33,497 bases of DNA from Streptomyces sp. SM1 (GCF_002910825.1 NZ_NEUB01000849.1:1-33497), one strand, 5' to 3'; counted from the stretch's first letter, positions 8,196 to 14,626 are shown. Numbers and translations are program-made. Notes: generated from the letters alone by a model not told the origin.

Positions 8196-8815
8196 GCGGG
8201 CACCGCCTCTCCGGTCGGGCCCGCGCACGCCTGCACCGGCCGAGGCGAGCACAGGTAGCCGGGTCGTACGGCCGATCCGTGGTCGGGTCCGTATGGGGTC
8301 GATTCGTGCAGGCTGGGGGTAGACCGTGCGCCAGTCGGGTCGCCCGGTCCGTCGGCTCCCGATCGCGCCGTGACGCCGGGCGTGACGGTGGATGTGACGC
8401 ACGTCGTCACGCTGGTGAGCACGTCGCGGTTGGCATGGGCGAGTCGGGCCAGCAACGGCAGGGCCAGCCGGTAGGCGAACCGCCGGCACGCGCCCACCTC
8501 GGGGAACTCCTCTGCGTCCAGCTCGGGGAAATCGCTCAGCGCTTCGGCGATCCCCGCCGGTCCCAGCACGCGCACGGCGCCGTTGAGGGCGTCATAGAGC
8601 GTGTCGGTGTCGGGCACCGGAAGGGTGAGTTCGTCGGCCCCCGTCTCGAACAGTGCGGCAGCCACCTCCCCCGCCGTCAGCTCCAACCCCCGGATCGGGA
8701 CCGTGGGGAACGCCTCTGCGGTGCGGCGGCGCTCCCGCCGTGCCAGAGGCACGGCGGGAGCGGCCGGGGCCGTCACGCGGGCGTACAGGGCGCCCAGCGG
8801 TTCAAGAGTGGTCAT
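8192..8815 (-). CDS. Uncharacterised element protein
   Basis: A 207-residue protein that I do not recognise. I start it at ATG 8815, which overlaps the stop of the preceding gene (ATGA); the frame is open further upstream, but the overlap pattern of this operon favours 8815. The first 140 residues are rich in Ala, Leu and acidic residues and look helical (LTAGEVAAALFETGADEL, FPELDAEEFPEVGACRRFAYRLALPLLARLAHANRD regions). The last 60 residues are Pro/Gly/Thr-rich and probably disordered. There is no membrane segment or catalytic motif. Its position just before the replication ATPase suggests an accessory replication or control role, by context only. Confidence 0.7.
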   Translation of the reverse strand: MTTLEPLGALYARVTAPAAPAVPLARRERRRTAEAFPTVPIRGLELTAGEVAAALFETGADELTLPVPDTDTLYDALNGAVRVLGPAGIAEALSDFPELDAEEFPEVGACRRFAYRLALPLLARLAHANRDVLTSVTTCVTSTVTPGVTARSGADGPGDPTGARSTPSLHESTPYGPDHGSAVRPGYLCSPRPVQACAGPTGEAVPA

Positions 8816-9084
8816 CGGACACCCGCCCGGATGTGGAGGGCGGTAGCCGTCTGATGGACCGGGCAGTACAGCGCGAAGGACAGGTCGGGGTCCGGGTCGC
8901 CGATGTCGACCACGCCGGTTCCCCCGCACGGGCAGCCGTCGACCGACGCTGCCCCGTTCCGGGTCCGGGCCGTCTCACTCATCCCGTATACCCGTACGCT
9001 CAGCGCCGCCGCCGCGTTCGCCGCGTCCAGACGGCTCATGTCCGGGAAGCACTGCTCATGGCGGGCCAGCAGGGCGGGCGTCAT
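8812..9084 (-). CDS. Small zinc-knuckle-like element protein
   Basis: A 90-residue protein beginning MTPALLARHEQCFPDMSRLDA. A central Cys cluster (DGCPCGGTGVVDIGD) followed about 20 residues later by YCPVH suggests a small zinc-binding ribbon, similar in look to CxxCxGxG knuckles but with only one full turn. Both ends overlap neighbours by 4 bp (start with the XRE gene, stop with the 8192-8815 gene), so it is tightly coupled in translation. Function is unknown; proteins like this are common as small conserved genes in Streptomyces elements. Confidence 0.75.
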   Translation of the reverse strand: MTPALLARHEQCFPDMSRLDAANAAAALSVRVYGMSETARTRNGAASVDGCPCGGTGVVDIGDPDPDLSFALYCPVHQTATALHIRAGVR

Positions 9085-9488
9085 GCCTGCACCCCCTGTA
9101 CCGCGCTCAGCGCACCCGTCAGGCTTTCCACCAAGGCTTCAAGGGCGTTGACACGCTCCCGCAGGCTCTTGACCGTCTGGGACTGCCCGGGGCAGTCGAA
9201 CCCCAGCGCTTCCGGCGTGGTCCGGTAGGCCGCGCACAACAGGGCCCGGTACGTCTCGTTCGGGCGGCTCCCGCCGTGCTCCCACCGCGAGAGCTGCACC
9301 TTCAGCGACGACTCCGCCGCGATCTGCCAGCCCCACGCATCGGCCAACAGGAGCAAGGCACGAACCGCCTTCTCCTGCGACCAACCACGGGCCACCCGCG
9401 CACGCCCCAAAGGCGAATCCGCCGCCCGCAGTAACTGCGGCTGTCGAGGTACCGGACCGTCAACGGTCACGGTCATCTCAGGCATCAT
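9081..9488 (-). CDS. XRE-family helix-turn-helix regulator
   Basis: A 135-residue protein. The helix-turn-helix lies at about residues 25-90: SPLGRARVARGWSQEKAVRAL, then LKVQLSRWEHGGSRPNETY, the classic lambda-repressor-like pattern, ending with TTPEALGF. The last 35 residues (SLRERVNALEALVESLTGAL) look like a short coiled coil for dimerisation. It is the first gene of the leftward operon 9488-6537, in which every junction overlaps by 4 bp. ATG 9488 has AAGGGG seven bases upstream; the Met codons at 9485 and 9476 are alternative starts. It probably controls the operon, facing the divergent GntR gene. Confidence 0.85.
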   Translation of the reverse strand: MMPEMTVTVDGPVPRQPQLLRAADSPLGRARVARGWSQEKAVRALLLLADAWGWQIAAESSLKVQLSRWEHGGSRPNETYRALLCAAYRTTPEALGFDCPGQSQTVKSLRERVNALEALVESLTGALSAVQGVQA

Positions 9489-9511
9489 GGAAATGCCCCT
9501 TCAAGGGTCAG

Positions 9512-9547
9512 GGAGCGGCTATCTGCTTGGCGGTAGGGAGCCGCTCC
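9512..9547 (-). promoter_or_regulatory. Leader hairpin before the XRE-rep operon
   Basis: GGAGCGGCT (9512-9520) pairs with AGCCGCTCC (9539-9547). Flanking GTCAGGG and CCCTGAC could extend the stem with a bulge. Nearer the start codon, CCCTT-GA-AGGGG can pair and would hide the AAGGGG ribosome site of the XRE gene. Confidence 0.4.
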
Positions 9548-9638
9548 TTGCTTTGCCCTGACTTTGACCAGGGCCTTTTGGGTTCAGCGCACGCCGGACA
9601 GGCGGTCTCCGATCGATCCATCCGACCGGCGGGCACAT

Positions 9639-9668
9639 CCCTAAGGTTCCCTAGGGCACCCTAGGGTG
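9639..9668 (+). promoter_or_regulatory. Triple 10-bp-phased operator upstream of the GntR gene
   Basis: CCCTAAGG at 9639 and CCCTAGGG at 9649 and 9659 repeat every 10 bp, one helical face. The last copy is inside the palindrome CACCCTAGGGTG (9657-9668). They lie 51-80 bp before the GntR start and between two divergent units, which fits an autoregulatory operator. CTAG-containing sites are rare in Streptomyces. Confidence 0.65.
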
Positions 9669-9718
9669 TCAAGGGGTACAGTAGGCATGGCGTCCACTGA
9701 GACAAGGGAGCTACGGAG

Positions 9719-10477
9719 ATGTCGGAGCAGGCCGACAATCGAGCGCCGTACGCGCAGATTGCCGCCCACTACACGGAACTGATCACGTCCGGCGCACTAC
9801 CGGCGGGCTCACTCCTGCCGAGCATCAAGAACCTCGCGCAGGAGTGGAAAGTCAGCACCGCGACCGCCGAAAAGGCGCTGCGGAAGCTGCGCACCGAAGG
9901 GTTGGTCAGGGGCATTCACGGCATCGGGACAGAGGTGCTGGATCAACCCTCCCCCATGTCGTCCGGCTCCCAGCGCCAGGACCGGGGCCGCCGCAGCGGG
10001 TCAAGTTGGGGGGCCGGTGAACGGTCCGACTCCCATCAAGCCGCCGTTGTGCCGGCGCCCGCAGACGTGGCGAGCGCGCTGGACATTGCGCCTGGTTCGG
10101 AGGTGATCAGGCGACGCCGGGTGTACCGCGACCGGCACGGGATCGTCGCGCACTCCACGTCATGGATCCCCGTGCGGTACGGGCGGCTGATCCCACAATT
10201 GATGGAGAGCGACCGCCTGACCGGTGGAACGTCGCTACAACTCATCGCGCAGGCTACGGGCCGACCGATCACTCACCGGATCGACACCGCGTCGGCACGC
10301 CTTTTGACGCCTGAGGACGCGCGCCTCCTGGAACTGAACCCCGCGCAACCCCCAGCGGATCCCGTAGTGGTGATGACAGCAAAGTTCGTGGACAGCGAGA
10401 GCAACGTGGTGGAGTACGGCGTTGACCTCGGGGGCCCCGGTCGTACGTGGCGCACGGAATCGGAAGTCACCCCGTGA
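9719..10477 (+). CDS. GntR/HutC-family regulator (KorSA-like)
   Basis: A 252-residue regulator with an N-terminal winged helix (about residues 10-75: YAQIAAHYTELITSG, LPSIKNLAQEWKVSTATAEKALRKLR, GLVRGIHGIGTEV) and a C-terminal UTRA ligand-binding domain (about 110-245). In AICEs of the pSAM2 type a GntR protein called KorSA represses the activator and its own gene; similarity in family and position supports that role here. ATG 9719 is preceded by GGAG at the expected distance. The triple CCCTARGG operator lies just upstream. It overlaps the next gene by 4 bp. Confidence 0.88.
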   Translation: MSEQADNRAPYAQIAAHYTELITSGALPAGSLLPSIKNLAQEWKVSTATAEKALRKLRTEGLVRGIHGIGTEVLDQPSPMSSGSQRQDRGRRSGSSWGAGERSDSHQAAVVPAPADVASALDIAPGSEVIRRRRVYRDRHGIVAHSTSWIPVRYGRLIPQLMESDRLTGGTSLQLIAQATGRPITHRIDTASARLLTPEDARLLELNPAQPPADPVVVMTAKFVDSESNVVEYGVDLGGPGRTWRTESEVTP

Positions 10478-11037
10478 CGGCTGACGGCCACGTGGCCCGA
10501 CCGTCCTGTGTGCTCATGGCAGGACTGCCCGGCTCGGGCAAGACCACGCTTTCCCGCGCCCTCACAGCCCGCGGTTTCCTCCGGCTCTGCCCCGACGAAG
10601 AGATGTTCCGCCGGCATGGTGTCTACGGGGTCGACTTTCCCCGTGGTGTCTTCCCAACGCTCGAACGTCCGGTCCTCGAAGAGACCGCCGTGGAACTCCG
10701 CAAGCAATTGCGGGCCGGACGGGACGTAGTGGTCGACCACGGCTTTTGGACACCGGAGGACCGCGCTCACTGGCGGTCGATCGCGACCGATGCGGGCGCG
10801 AGCACAGTGCTCGTCTACCTGGAAGCGAGCCACGAGGAACTGTGGGCCCGTGTCAGCCGGCGGAACGCGCGACATGAGGCCGACCCGAACTCGATCTACT
10901 TCGCCGAAAGCGACTTGCTCCGCTACCGCACCCGGTTCGCCCCGCCGGAGCCAGACGAACCGCACCTCGTGTACAACGGCGACCCCGAGTCGGTACTGAA
11001 GGCACTGAGCGAGGTTGCCCAGCAGAGCAAGGGATAG
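10474..11037 (+). CDS. Small P-loop kinase (AAA_33/zeta-toxin-like)
   Basis: A 187-residue protein. I start it at GTG 10474, which overlaps the GntR stop as GTGA. Walker A GLPGSGKTT lies at residues 17-25, then CPDEEMF, a DHGFW segment after a hydrophobic strand (residues about 85-92), and an arginine-rich lid (WARVSRRNARHE). This layout fits the AAA_33 family of predicted kinases, which includes polynucleotide, chloramphenicol and zeta-type kinases. The substrate is unknown. Kinases of this sort often sit beside the GntR gene in Streptomyces elements. A toxin role is possible but no partner antitoxin is seen. A strong terminator follows at 11143. Confidence 0.8.
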   Translation: MTADGHVARPSCVLMAGLPGSGKTTLSRALTARGFLRLCPDEEMFRRHGVYGVDFPRGVFPTLERPVLEETAVELRKQLRAGRDVVVDHGFWTPEDRAHWRSIATDAGASTVLVYLEASHEELWARVSRRNARHEADPNSIYFAESDLLRYRTRFAPPEPDEPHLVYNGDPESVLKALSEVAQQSKG

Positions 11038-11142
11038 AAGGTGCGGCCTACAGCCGCGCGGCCCTTGGCAGCTCGCTACGCTCGCGCGCGGCGACGCTCG
11101 GAAAACTCAACGATCGTCGCGCTCTACCGGTGGCAGCGCATC

Positions 11143-11182
11143 GAAGAGGAGCACCCCGCGCGCCGACGGGGTGCTCCTCTTC
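11143..11182 (+). terminator. Strong terminator after the kinase gene
   Basis: GAAGAGGAGCACCCCG (11143-11158) and CGGGGTGCTCCTCTTC (11167-11182) form a perfect 16-bp stem with an 8-nt loop, 105 bp past the kinase stop. Confidence 0.9.
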
Positions 11183-11228
11183 GGCGTTCCGGAGCGCTCA
11201 GTGTCCGCAGCGTCCGCTCCCTCTCCCC

Positions 11229-11267
11229 CCTAAGAGCAGCCTTGACCTGCGAAGACTCGCTCTTAGG
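11229..11267. repeat. 9-bp inverted repeat
   Basis: CCTAAGAGC (11229-11237) and GCTCTTAGG (11259-11267) form perfect arms around a 21-nt spacer, lying between iterons of cluster B. Confidence 0.7.
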
Positions 11268-11298
11268 AGTGGAACGTCACCGGACGCTGCGGACACTA

Positions 11299-11329
11299 GC
11301 GGACGCTAAACACTTTGTTTAGCGTCCGC
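11299..11329. repeat. Perfect 14-bp palindrome built on two iterons
   Basis: GCGGACGCTAAACA (11299-11312) and TGTTTAGCGTCCGC (11316-11329) are exact inverted arms with a 3-nt centre CTT. The inner AT-rich part (AAACACTTTGTTT) is unusual in this GC-rich DNA. It could extrude as a cruciform, fold as an RNA hairpin or bind a dimer. Confidence 0.9.
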
Positions 11330-11419
11330 AGTAACAGCGCAGGTCAAAGGGTGTGAACGATGTCCGGCGGACGCTGCGGACGCTGTTTTCCTTAACTCTC
11401 TAGGAGAGAGGAAGGGGGA

Positions 11420-11479
11420 GGCTCTTCAGAGGGGGAGGCGATCCCCACGAACGGCCCGTCTGCCCCCTCCTGAAGAGCC
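11420..11479. repeat. 10-bp inverted repeat with extended imperfect stem
   Basis: GGCTCTTCAG (11420-11429) and CTGAAGAGCC (11470-11479). The adjacent AGGGGGAGG and CCCCCTC tracts extend the pairing with a one-base bulge. It resembles single-strand or double-strand origin hairpins as much as a terminator. Confidence 0.65.
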
Positions 11480-11623
11480 GTGGTGCCTTCCAAGAGGGAG
11501 ACAGGCAGTCGCGCACGATGCTCGCCATGGTCAGCGGTCGGCGCGCGAGCGCAGCGAGCCCAGAGACGCGCGGCCGTAGGCCGCACCTTCTCGCCCTTCT
11601 CCGCAACGGCCGACGGCCGTCCC

Positions 11624-11776
11624 CTAGCAGCCCGACGGTGCCCCGCAGCGGCGGCCGACGGACCGATTCTGGGAAGTGCCCAGACGGGCCACTAGCCGCT
11701 AGCGTGCTGGTCACCGGGGGTTTCAGCCGCTAGTCATGCTGCTAGACCTAGCACCGCGAGCCGCTAGACCTAGCGG
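11624..11776. repeat. CTAG-rich cluster with short palindromes
   Basis: CTAG occurs eight times here (11624, 11692, 11699, 11730, 11742, 11748, 11764, 11770). TGCTAGACCTAGCA (11740-11753) and CCGCTAGACCTAGCGG (11761-11776) are palindromes sharing GCTAGACCTAGC. The cluster sits 140 bp inside the right end of the element. Confidence 0.85.
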
Positions 11777-11795
11777 CTCTTCGAGGGCCAGAGCC

Positions 11796-11813
11796 GGGCC
11801 GTCTGTGGGCCGT
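11796..11813 (+). repeat. 18-bp end motif, right copy
   Basis: GGGCCGTCTGTGGGCCGT, identical and in the same orientation as 4338-4355. The bases that follow differ from the left copy. Confidence 0.7.
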
Positions 11814-11916
11814 CCGAGGGTGGCCAACGATGACAGATGATGACAGTCGGCAACAGCCCTTCCCCAGCTCAGGGGCGGTGTGCTGGTCATCGGTGCAGGT
11901 GCCCACCCTCGAAGGT

Positions 11917-11929
11917 GAGTTGAGGAACT
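11917..11929 (+). other. Candidate right attachment site (attR core)
   Basis: GAGTTGAGGAACT matches 4252-4264. It lies 19 bp before the dapC ATG, so the element would sit in the dapC leader and cut the gene from its original promoter. Confidence 0.5.
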
Positions 11930-11947
11930 CCAGAGGTTGGGCCCAGG

Positions 11948-13138
11948 ATGGCGGCCATGACCTCCAGCGCGCGCCCCCTCCTGAACCGCCGGCTCGCCGA
12001 GTTCGGCACGACGGTCTTCGCCGAGATGTCCGCCCTGGCCCTGCGAACCGGAGCCATCAACCTGGGCCAGGGCTTCCCCGACACCGACGGCCCCGAGGAG
12101 GTCAGGGAGGCCGCCGTACGGGCGCTGCGCGACGGCCGCGGCAACCAGTACCCGCCGGGCCCCGGCATCCCCGAACTGCGCACCGCCGTCGCCGCGCACC
12201 AGCTGCGCCGCTACGGCCTCTCGTACGACCCCGACACCGAGGTCCTGGTCACCGCGGGCGCCACGGAGGCCATCGCGGCCGCCCTGCTCGCCCTCGTGGA
12301 ACCCGGCGACGAGGTCATCGCCCTCGAGCCGTACTACGACTCCTACGCGGCCTGCGTCGCCATGGCCGGCGGCACCCGCGTCCCGGTCACGCTCCGCCCC
12401 CGGGAGGGCCGCTTCCACCTCGACCTGGACGAACTGCGCGACGCGGTCACCGACCGCACCCGCCTGCTCCTGCTCAACACCCCGCACAACCCGACCGGCA
12501 CGGTCCTCACCCGCGAGGAGCTGACCGCGATCGCCGAACTGGCGGTGGAGCGGGACCTCCTCGTGGTGACCGACGAGGTCTACGAGCACCTGGTCTTCGA
12601 CGACGCCGCACACATCCCCCTGGCCACCCTCCCCGGCATGCGGGACCGCACGGTCACCATCTCCAGCGCGGGCAAGACCTTCTCCTTCACGGGCTGGAAG
12701 GTCGGCTGGGTCACCGGCTCCCCCGATCTCGTCGCCGCCGTCCGCTCCGCGAAGCAGTTCCTGACGTATGTCGCCTCGGGGCCCTTCCAATACGCCGTGG
12801 CCGAGGCCCTGCGCCTGCCCGACGCGTACTTCGCGGACTTCCGCGCGGACATGCTGGCCAAGCGGGACCTCCTCGCGGGCGGCCTGGAGCGGGCGGGCTT
12901 CAAGGTCTTCCGCCCGGCCGGCACGTACTTCATCACCACCGACATCCGCCCCCTGGGCGAGACCGACGGCTTCGCCTTCTGCCGCTCCCTGCCGGAGCGC
13001 TGCGGGGTGGTCGCCATCCCCAACGCGGTCTTCTACGACCACCGTGAGCAGGGCGCGCCCTTTGTCCGCTTCGCGTTCTGCAAGCAGACAGGTGTGCTGG
13101 AGGAGGCGGCCTCCCGACTCAAGACGCTGGCCGCGTAA
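11948..13138 (+). CDS. dapC: PLP-dependent aminotransferase (DapC-type), intact
   Basis: A 396-residue fold-type I, class I/II aminotransferase. Visible motifs are the N-terminal LGQGFPD (39-45), the NPTG loop with N181, D209 and Y212 (TDEVYEHL), Schiff-base lysine K243 (SSAGKTFS) and carboxylate-binding R374 (VRFAF). In Streptomyces this gene is called dapC (N-succinyl-diaminopimelate aminotransferase), but the related kynurenine/glutamine transaminase activities cannot be excluded from sequence. ATG 11948 and ATG 11957 are both possible starts. The element's right end abuts its leader, and its 3' third is duplicated twice downstream. Bases 12706-12948 are nearly identical to copy 1, so this 3' end may have been exchanged. 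Confidence 0.9.
   Translation: MAAMTSSARPLLNRRLAEFGTTVFAEMSALALRTGAINLGQGFPDTDGPEEVREAAVRALRDGRGNQYPPGPGIPELRTAVAAHQLRRYGLSYDPDTEVLVTAGATEAIAAALLALVEPGDEVIALEPYYDSYAACVAMAGGTRVPVTLRPREGRFHLDLDELRDAVTDRTRLLLLNTPHNPTGTVLTREELTAIAELAVERDLLVVTDEVYEHLVFDDAAHIPLATLPGMRDRTVTISSAGKTFSFTGWKVGWVTGSPDLVAAVRSAKQFLTYVASGPFQYAVAEALRLPDAYFADFRADMLAKRDLLAGGLERAGFKVFRPAGTYFITTDIRPLGETDGFAFCRSLPERCGVVAIPNAVFYDHREQGAPFVRFAFCKQTGVLEEAASRLKTLAA
12656..12705 (+). other. Segment matching the actinophage TG1 attB region
   Basis: From memory, serine-integrase phage TG1 integrates inside dapC, and its published attB closely resembles this stretch (GGGCAAGACCTTCTCCTT is the recognisable core). The segment covers the lysine motif. 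The downstream dapC fragments begin at the equivalent of base 12706, immediately after it. Confidence 0.55.
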
Positions 13139-13155
13139 CAGCCGTACGGTCTGGG

Positions 13156-13189
13156 CGCCTCCGTGGACCTCAGCCCCACACCGGAGGCG
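13156..13189 (+). terminator. Hairpin after dapC
   Basis: CGCCTCCG (13156-13163) pairs with CGGAGGCG (13182-13189), 17 bp past the dapC stop. Bases 13190-13408 hold no convincing gene. Confidence 0.6.
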
Positions 13190-13408
13190 TCACGTGTCGG
13201 CAGACACCGGCGCGACGCATGGCCACGGTGCCGGCGAGCGCTTCGGCGACACGAAACTGCACATCGCCTTCCTTCGGCGTGGTCTCCCCTCTCACTCCGG
13301 TCGGCCTGGCGCCTGCATCGTCTGCGGTGCGGGCTGTTACGGGCCCGGCCTCTTCGTTGATCCCGTGCTGGATCGGTGCTGGACATTCTGACCCGATGCC
13401 AGGAGTGC

Positions 13409-13672
13409 TCAGGTGTCGTAGACGGTGGAGCGATGCCCGACGTGTACGACCCACACCACCAGCTCGCCGTTGTCGATCGTGTAGATCACGCGGTAGTCGC
13501 CCACCCGTAGGCGGCGCCGGTCGGGCTGGGAGACGAGGGCCGTGGTGTTGAACCCCATCGGGTCGTTCTCCAGCTCAGTCAGCTTGGCCAGAATACGGAG
13601 GGCCATGTCTCGCGGCACCTTGCGGAGTTCGGCCTGAGCCTCGGCTCGGAAGACGGTGCGGTACTCACCCAC
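13409..13672 (-). CDS. RelE/ParE-family toxin (module 1)
   Basis: An 87-residue small basic protein of the RelE/ParE fold: YRTVFRAEAQAELRKVPRDMALRIL helix pair, then the strand-rich core RRRLRVGDYRVIYTIDNGELVVWVVHVGHRSTVYD. RelE-type members cut mRNA in the ribosome; ParE-type members poison gyrase, and the sequence does not separate them. The conserved LRVGDYRVIY is the hallmark. The GTG start at 13672 overlaps the antitoxin by 8 bp, the usual translational coupling. The module lies between intact dapC and the first dapC fragment. Confidence 0.9.
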   Translation of the reverse strand: MGEYRTVFRAEAQAELRKVPRDMALRILAKLTELENDPMGFNTTALVSQPDRRRLRVGDYRVIYTIDNGELVVWVVHVGHRSTVYDT

Positions 13673-13934
13673 TGCGCGCCAGCGTCTCCCTCATGATGTC
13701 CTCGATCGGGATGCCGGGTGCCGGGTTGGTCATACGCTCGTCGATGATCCGGTTGATCTCGCGCTCTTCCCACTCCTGATACTTGCGCAGCACCTCGATG
13801 GACACCACGGCGGCGACCTGCTTGCCGCGCCGGGTGATGACGGTAGGTACGTCGTCACGGTCGGCCCGCTCCACCACCTCGGCCAGGTGTGCCCGGACAT
13901 CGCGGATCGACTCTATGGGCATGGGCTGTGTCAT
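13665..13934 (-). CDS. Phd/YefM-family antitoxin (module 1)
   Basis: An 89-residue antitoxin. ATG 13934 is chosen because MTQPMPIESIRDVRAHLAEVV begins the Phd/YefM DNA-binding fold exactly there. The VPTVITRRGKQVAAVVS strand-turn is diagnostic of the family (compare V-I-T-R-x-G-x). The C-terminal half (EWEEREINRIIDERM) is charged and helical and should wrap the toxin. It would repress the module through the TGTGTACACA palindrome 25 bp upstream. Confidence 0.9.
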   Translation of the reverse strand: MTQPMPIESIRDVRAHLAEVVERADRDDVPTVITRRGKQVAAVVSIEVLRKYQEWEEREINRIIDERMTNPAPGIPIEDIMRETLARSG

Positions 13935-13959
13935 GCACCCAAGGGTACCGAATGTCTCA

Positions 13960-13969
13960 TGTGTACACA
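13960..13969. promoter_or_regulatory. Operator candidate of module 1
   Basis: TGTGTACACA is a perfect palindrome 25 bp before the antitoxin start. It contains the TGTAC core known from YefM-type operators. Confidence 0.5.
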
Positions 13970-14007
13970 ACGGCTCACTGTCGCTCGGAGGTATAGCCCT
14001 GTGGGCC

Positions 14008-14040
14008 CTCATGCGAATGAGTGCGCGAACAAGGAGTCGC
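14008..14040 (+). other. Cassette-end signature before dapC fragment 1
   Basis: CTCAT-GCGA-ATGAG (14008-14021) is an inverted repeat, followed by a 20-bp stretch to the dapC junction at 14041. The 27 bases 14014-14040 match 15210-15236 at 21 positions, while the corresponding bases of intact dapC do not match. A candidate recombination half-site. Confidence 0.55.
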
Positions 14041-14476
14041 CTGGGTCACCGGCTCTCCCGATCTCGTCGCCGCCGTCCGCTCCGCGAAGCAGTTCCTGAC
14101 GTATGTCGCCTCGGGGCCCTTCCAATACGCCGTGGCCGAGGCCCTGCGCCTGCCCGACGCGTACTTCGCGGACTTCCGCGCGGACATGCTGGCCAAGCGG
14201 GACCTCCTCGCGGGCGGCCTGGAGCGGGCGGGCTTCAAGGTCTTCCGCCCGGCCGGCACGTACTTCATCACCACCGACATCCGGCCCCTTGGTGAGAGCG
14301 ACGGTTTCGCCTTCTGCCGTTCGCTGCCGGAGCGCGCGGGCGTCGTAGCCATCCCGAACGCGGTCTTCTACAACCACCGCGAGGCCGGCGCCCCGTTCGT
14401 GCGGTTCGCGTTCTGCAAGCGCACCGAGGTGCTGACAGACGCGGCGGAACGGCTCCGCAAGGCATTCGCGGGCTGA
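14041..14476 (+). pseudogene. Truncated dapC copy 1 (3' third only)
   Basis: Codons equivalent to dapC residue 253 to the end, ending TGA at 14476. It lacks the cofactor lysine, so it cannot be an active transaminase. Bases 14041-14283 match dapC 12706-12948 with a single difference; after that only about four of five bases match. The open frame could start at GTG 14021, directly after an in-frame TGA, but no ribosome site is seen. The retained reading frame and full C-terminus fit a displaced 3' end rather than random decay. Confidence 0.85.
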
Positions 14477-14590
14477 CGGCCGCCCCTCGGGACTGGTCGA
14501 CGCGTCCCCCGCCGCCTGCCACGCTTCGCCTGCCCGGCACTTTCGCGCCGGAGGCCGTCGTTTCGGCGCTTGCCGCACCGACAGGGACAG

Positions 14591-14610
14591 ACGTACAATT
14601 TTCTGTACGT
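14591..14610. promoter_or_regulatory. YefM operator candidate (module 2)
   Basis: ACGTACA (14591-14597) and TGTACGT (14604-14610) are perfect 7-bp arms around ATTTTC. They lie 17 bp before the GTG start and overlap the likely -10. YefM proteins are known to bind palindromes with a TGTACA-type core. Confidence 0.7.
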
Positions 14611-14626
14611 GAAAGGAGGGTCGATT

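Larger units (their letters stand above)
11200..11384. repeat. Iteron cluster B (AGCGTCCGC) with central palindrome
   Basis: Perfect copies of the 9-mer in either orientation lie at 11209, 11299, 11321, 11367 and 11376, with one-base variants at 11200, 11280 and 11289. It is the same 9-mer as cluster A. A candidate replication origin or replication-protein binding region. Confidence 0.85.
11039..11586. repeat. Long-range inverted repeat in the element's non-coding end
   Basis: About 50 bases at 11039-11090 (starting AGGTGCGGCCTACAGCCGCG) recur inverted at about 11543-11586, with roughly four of five bases matching. The arms enclose the terminator, iteron cluster B and two hairpins. The whole non-coding stretch 11038-11947 is 910 bp and has no convincing gene. 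Confidence 0.65.
4252..11929. mobile_element. AICE-like integrated element lacking transfer genes
   Basis: The segment holds int next to one end, xis, a replication-type operon, a GntR/KorSA-like regulator and a P-loop kinase, which is the usual Streptomyces AICE gene set except that no FtsK/TraSA-like translocase or Spd gene is present. The proposed ends are a 13-bp direct repeat, GAGTTGAGGAACT, at 4252-4264 and 11917-11929. Similarity continues with three mismatches over 24 bases. Just inside each end is an identical 18-bp motif (4338-4355 and 11796-11813). No tRNA gene is seen at either end. Gene content supports an element strongly; the exact boundaries are less certain. Confidence 0.75.

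Noticed and set aside
9719..11037. GntR-kinase pair as a toxin-antitoxin system
   Set aside because: The kinase resembles zeta toxins only in the P-loop fold, and the GntR protein is a full-length UTRA regulator. Element control is the simpler explanation.
11041..11322. Small frames in the element's right end (11041-11322, 11480-11733)
   Set aside because: They run through terminator and iteron repeats, lack ribosome sites and have repeat-derived composition.
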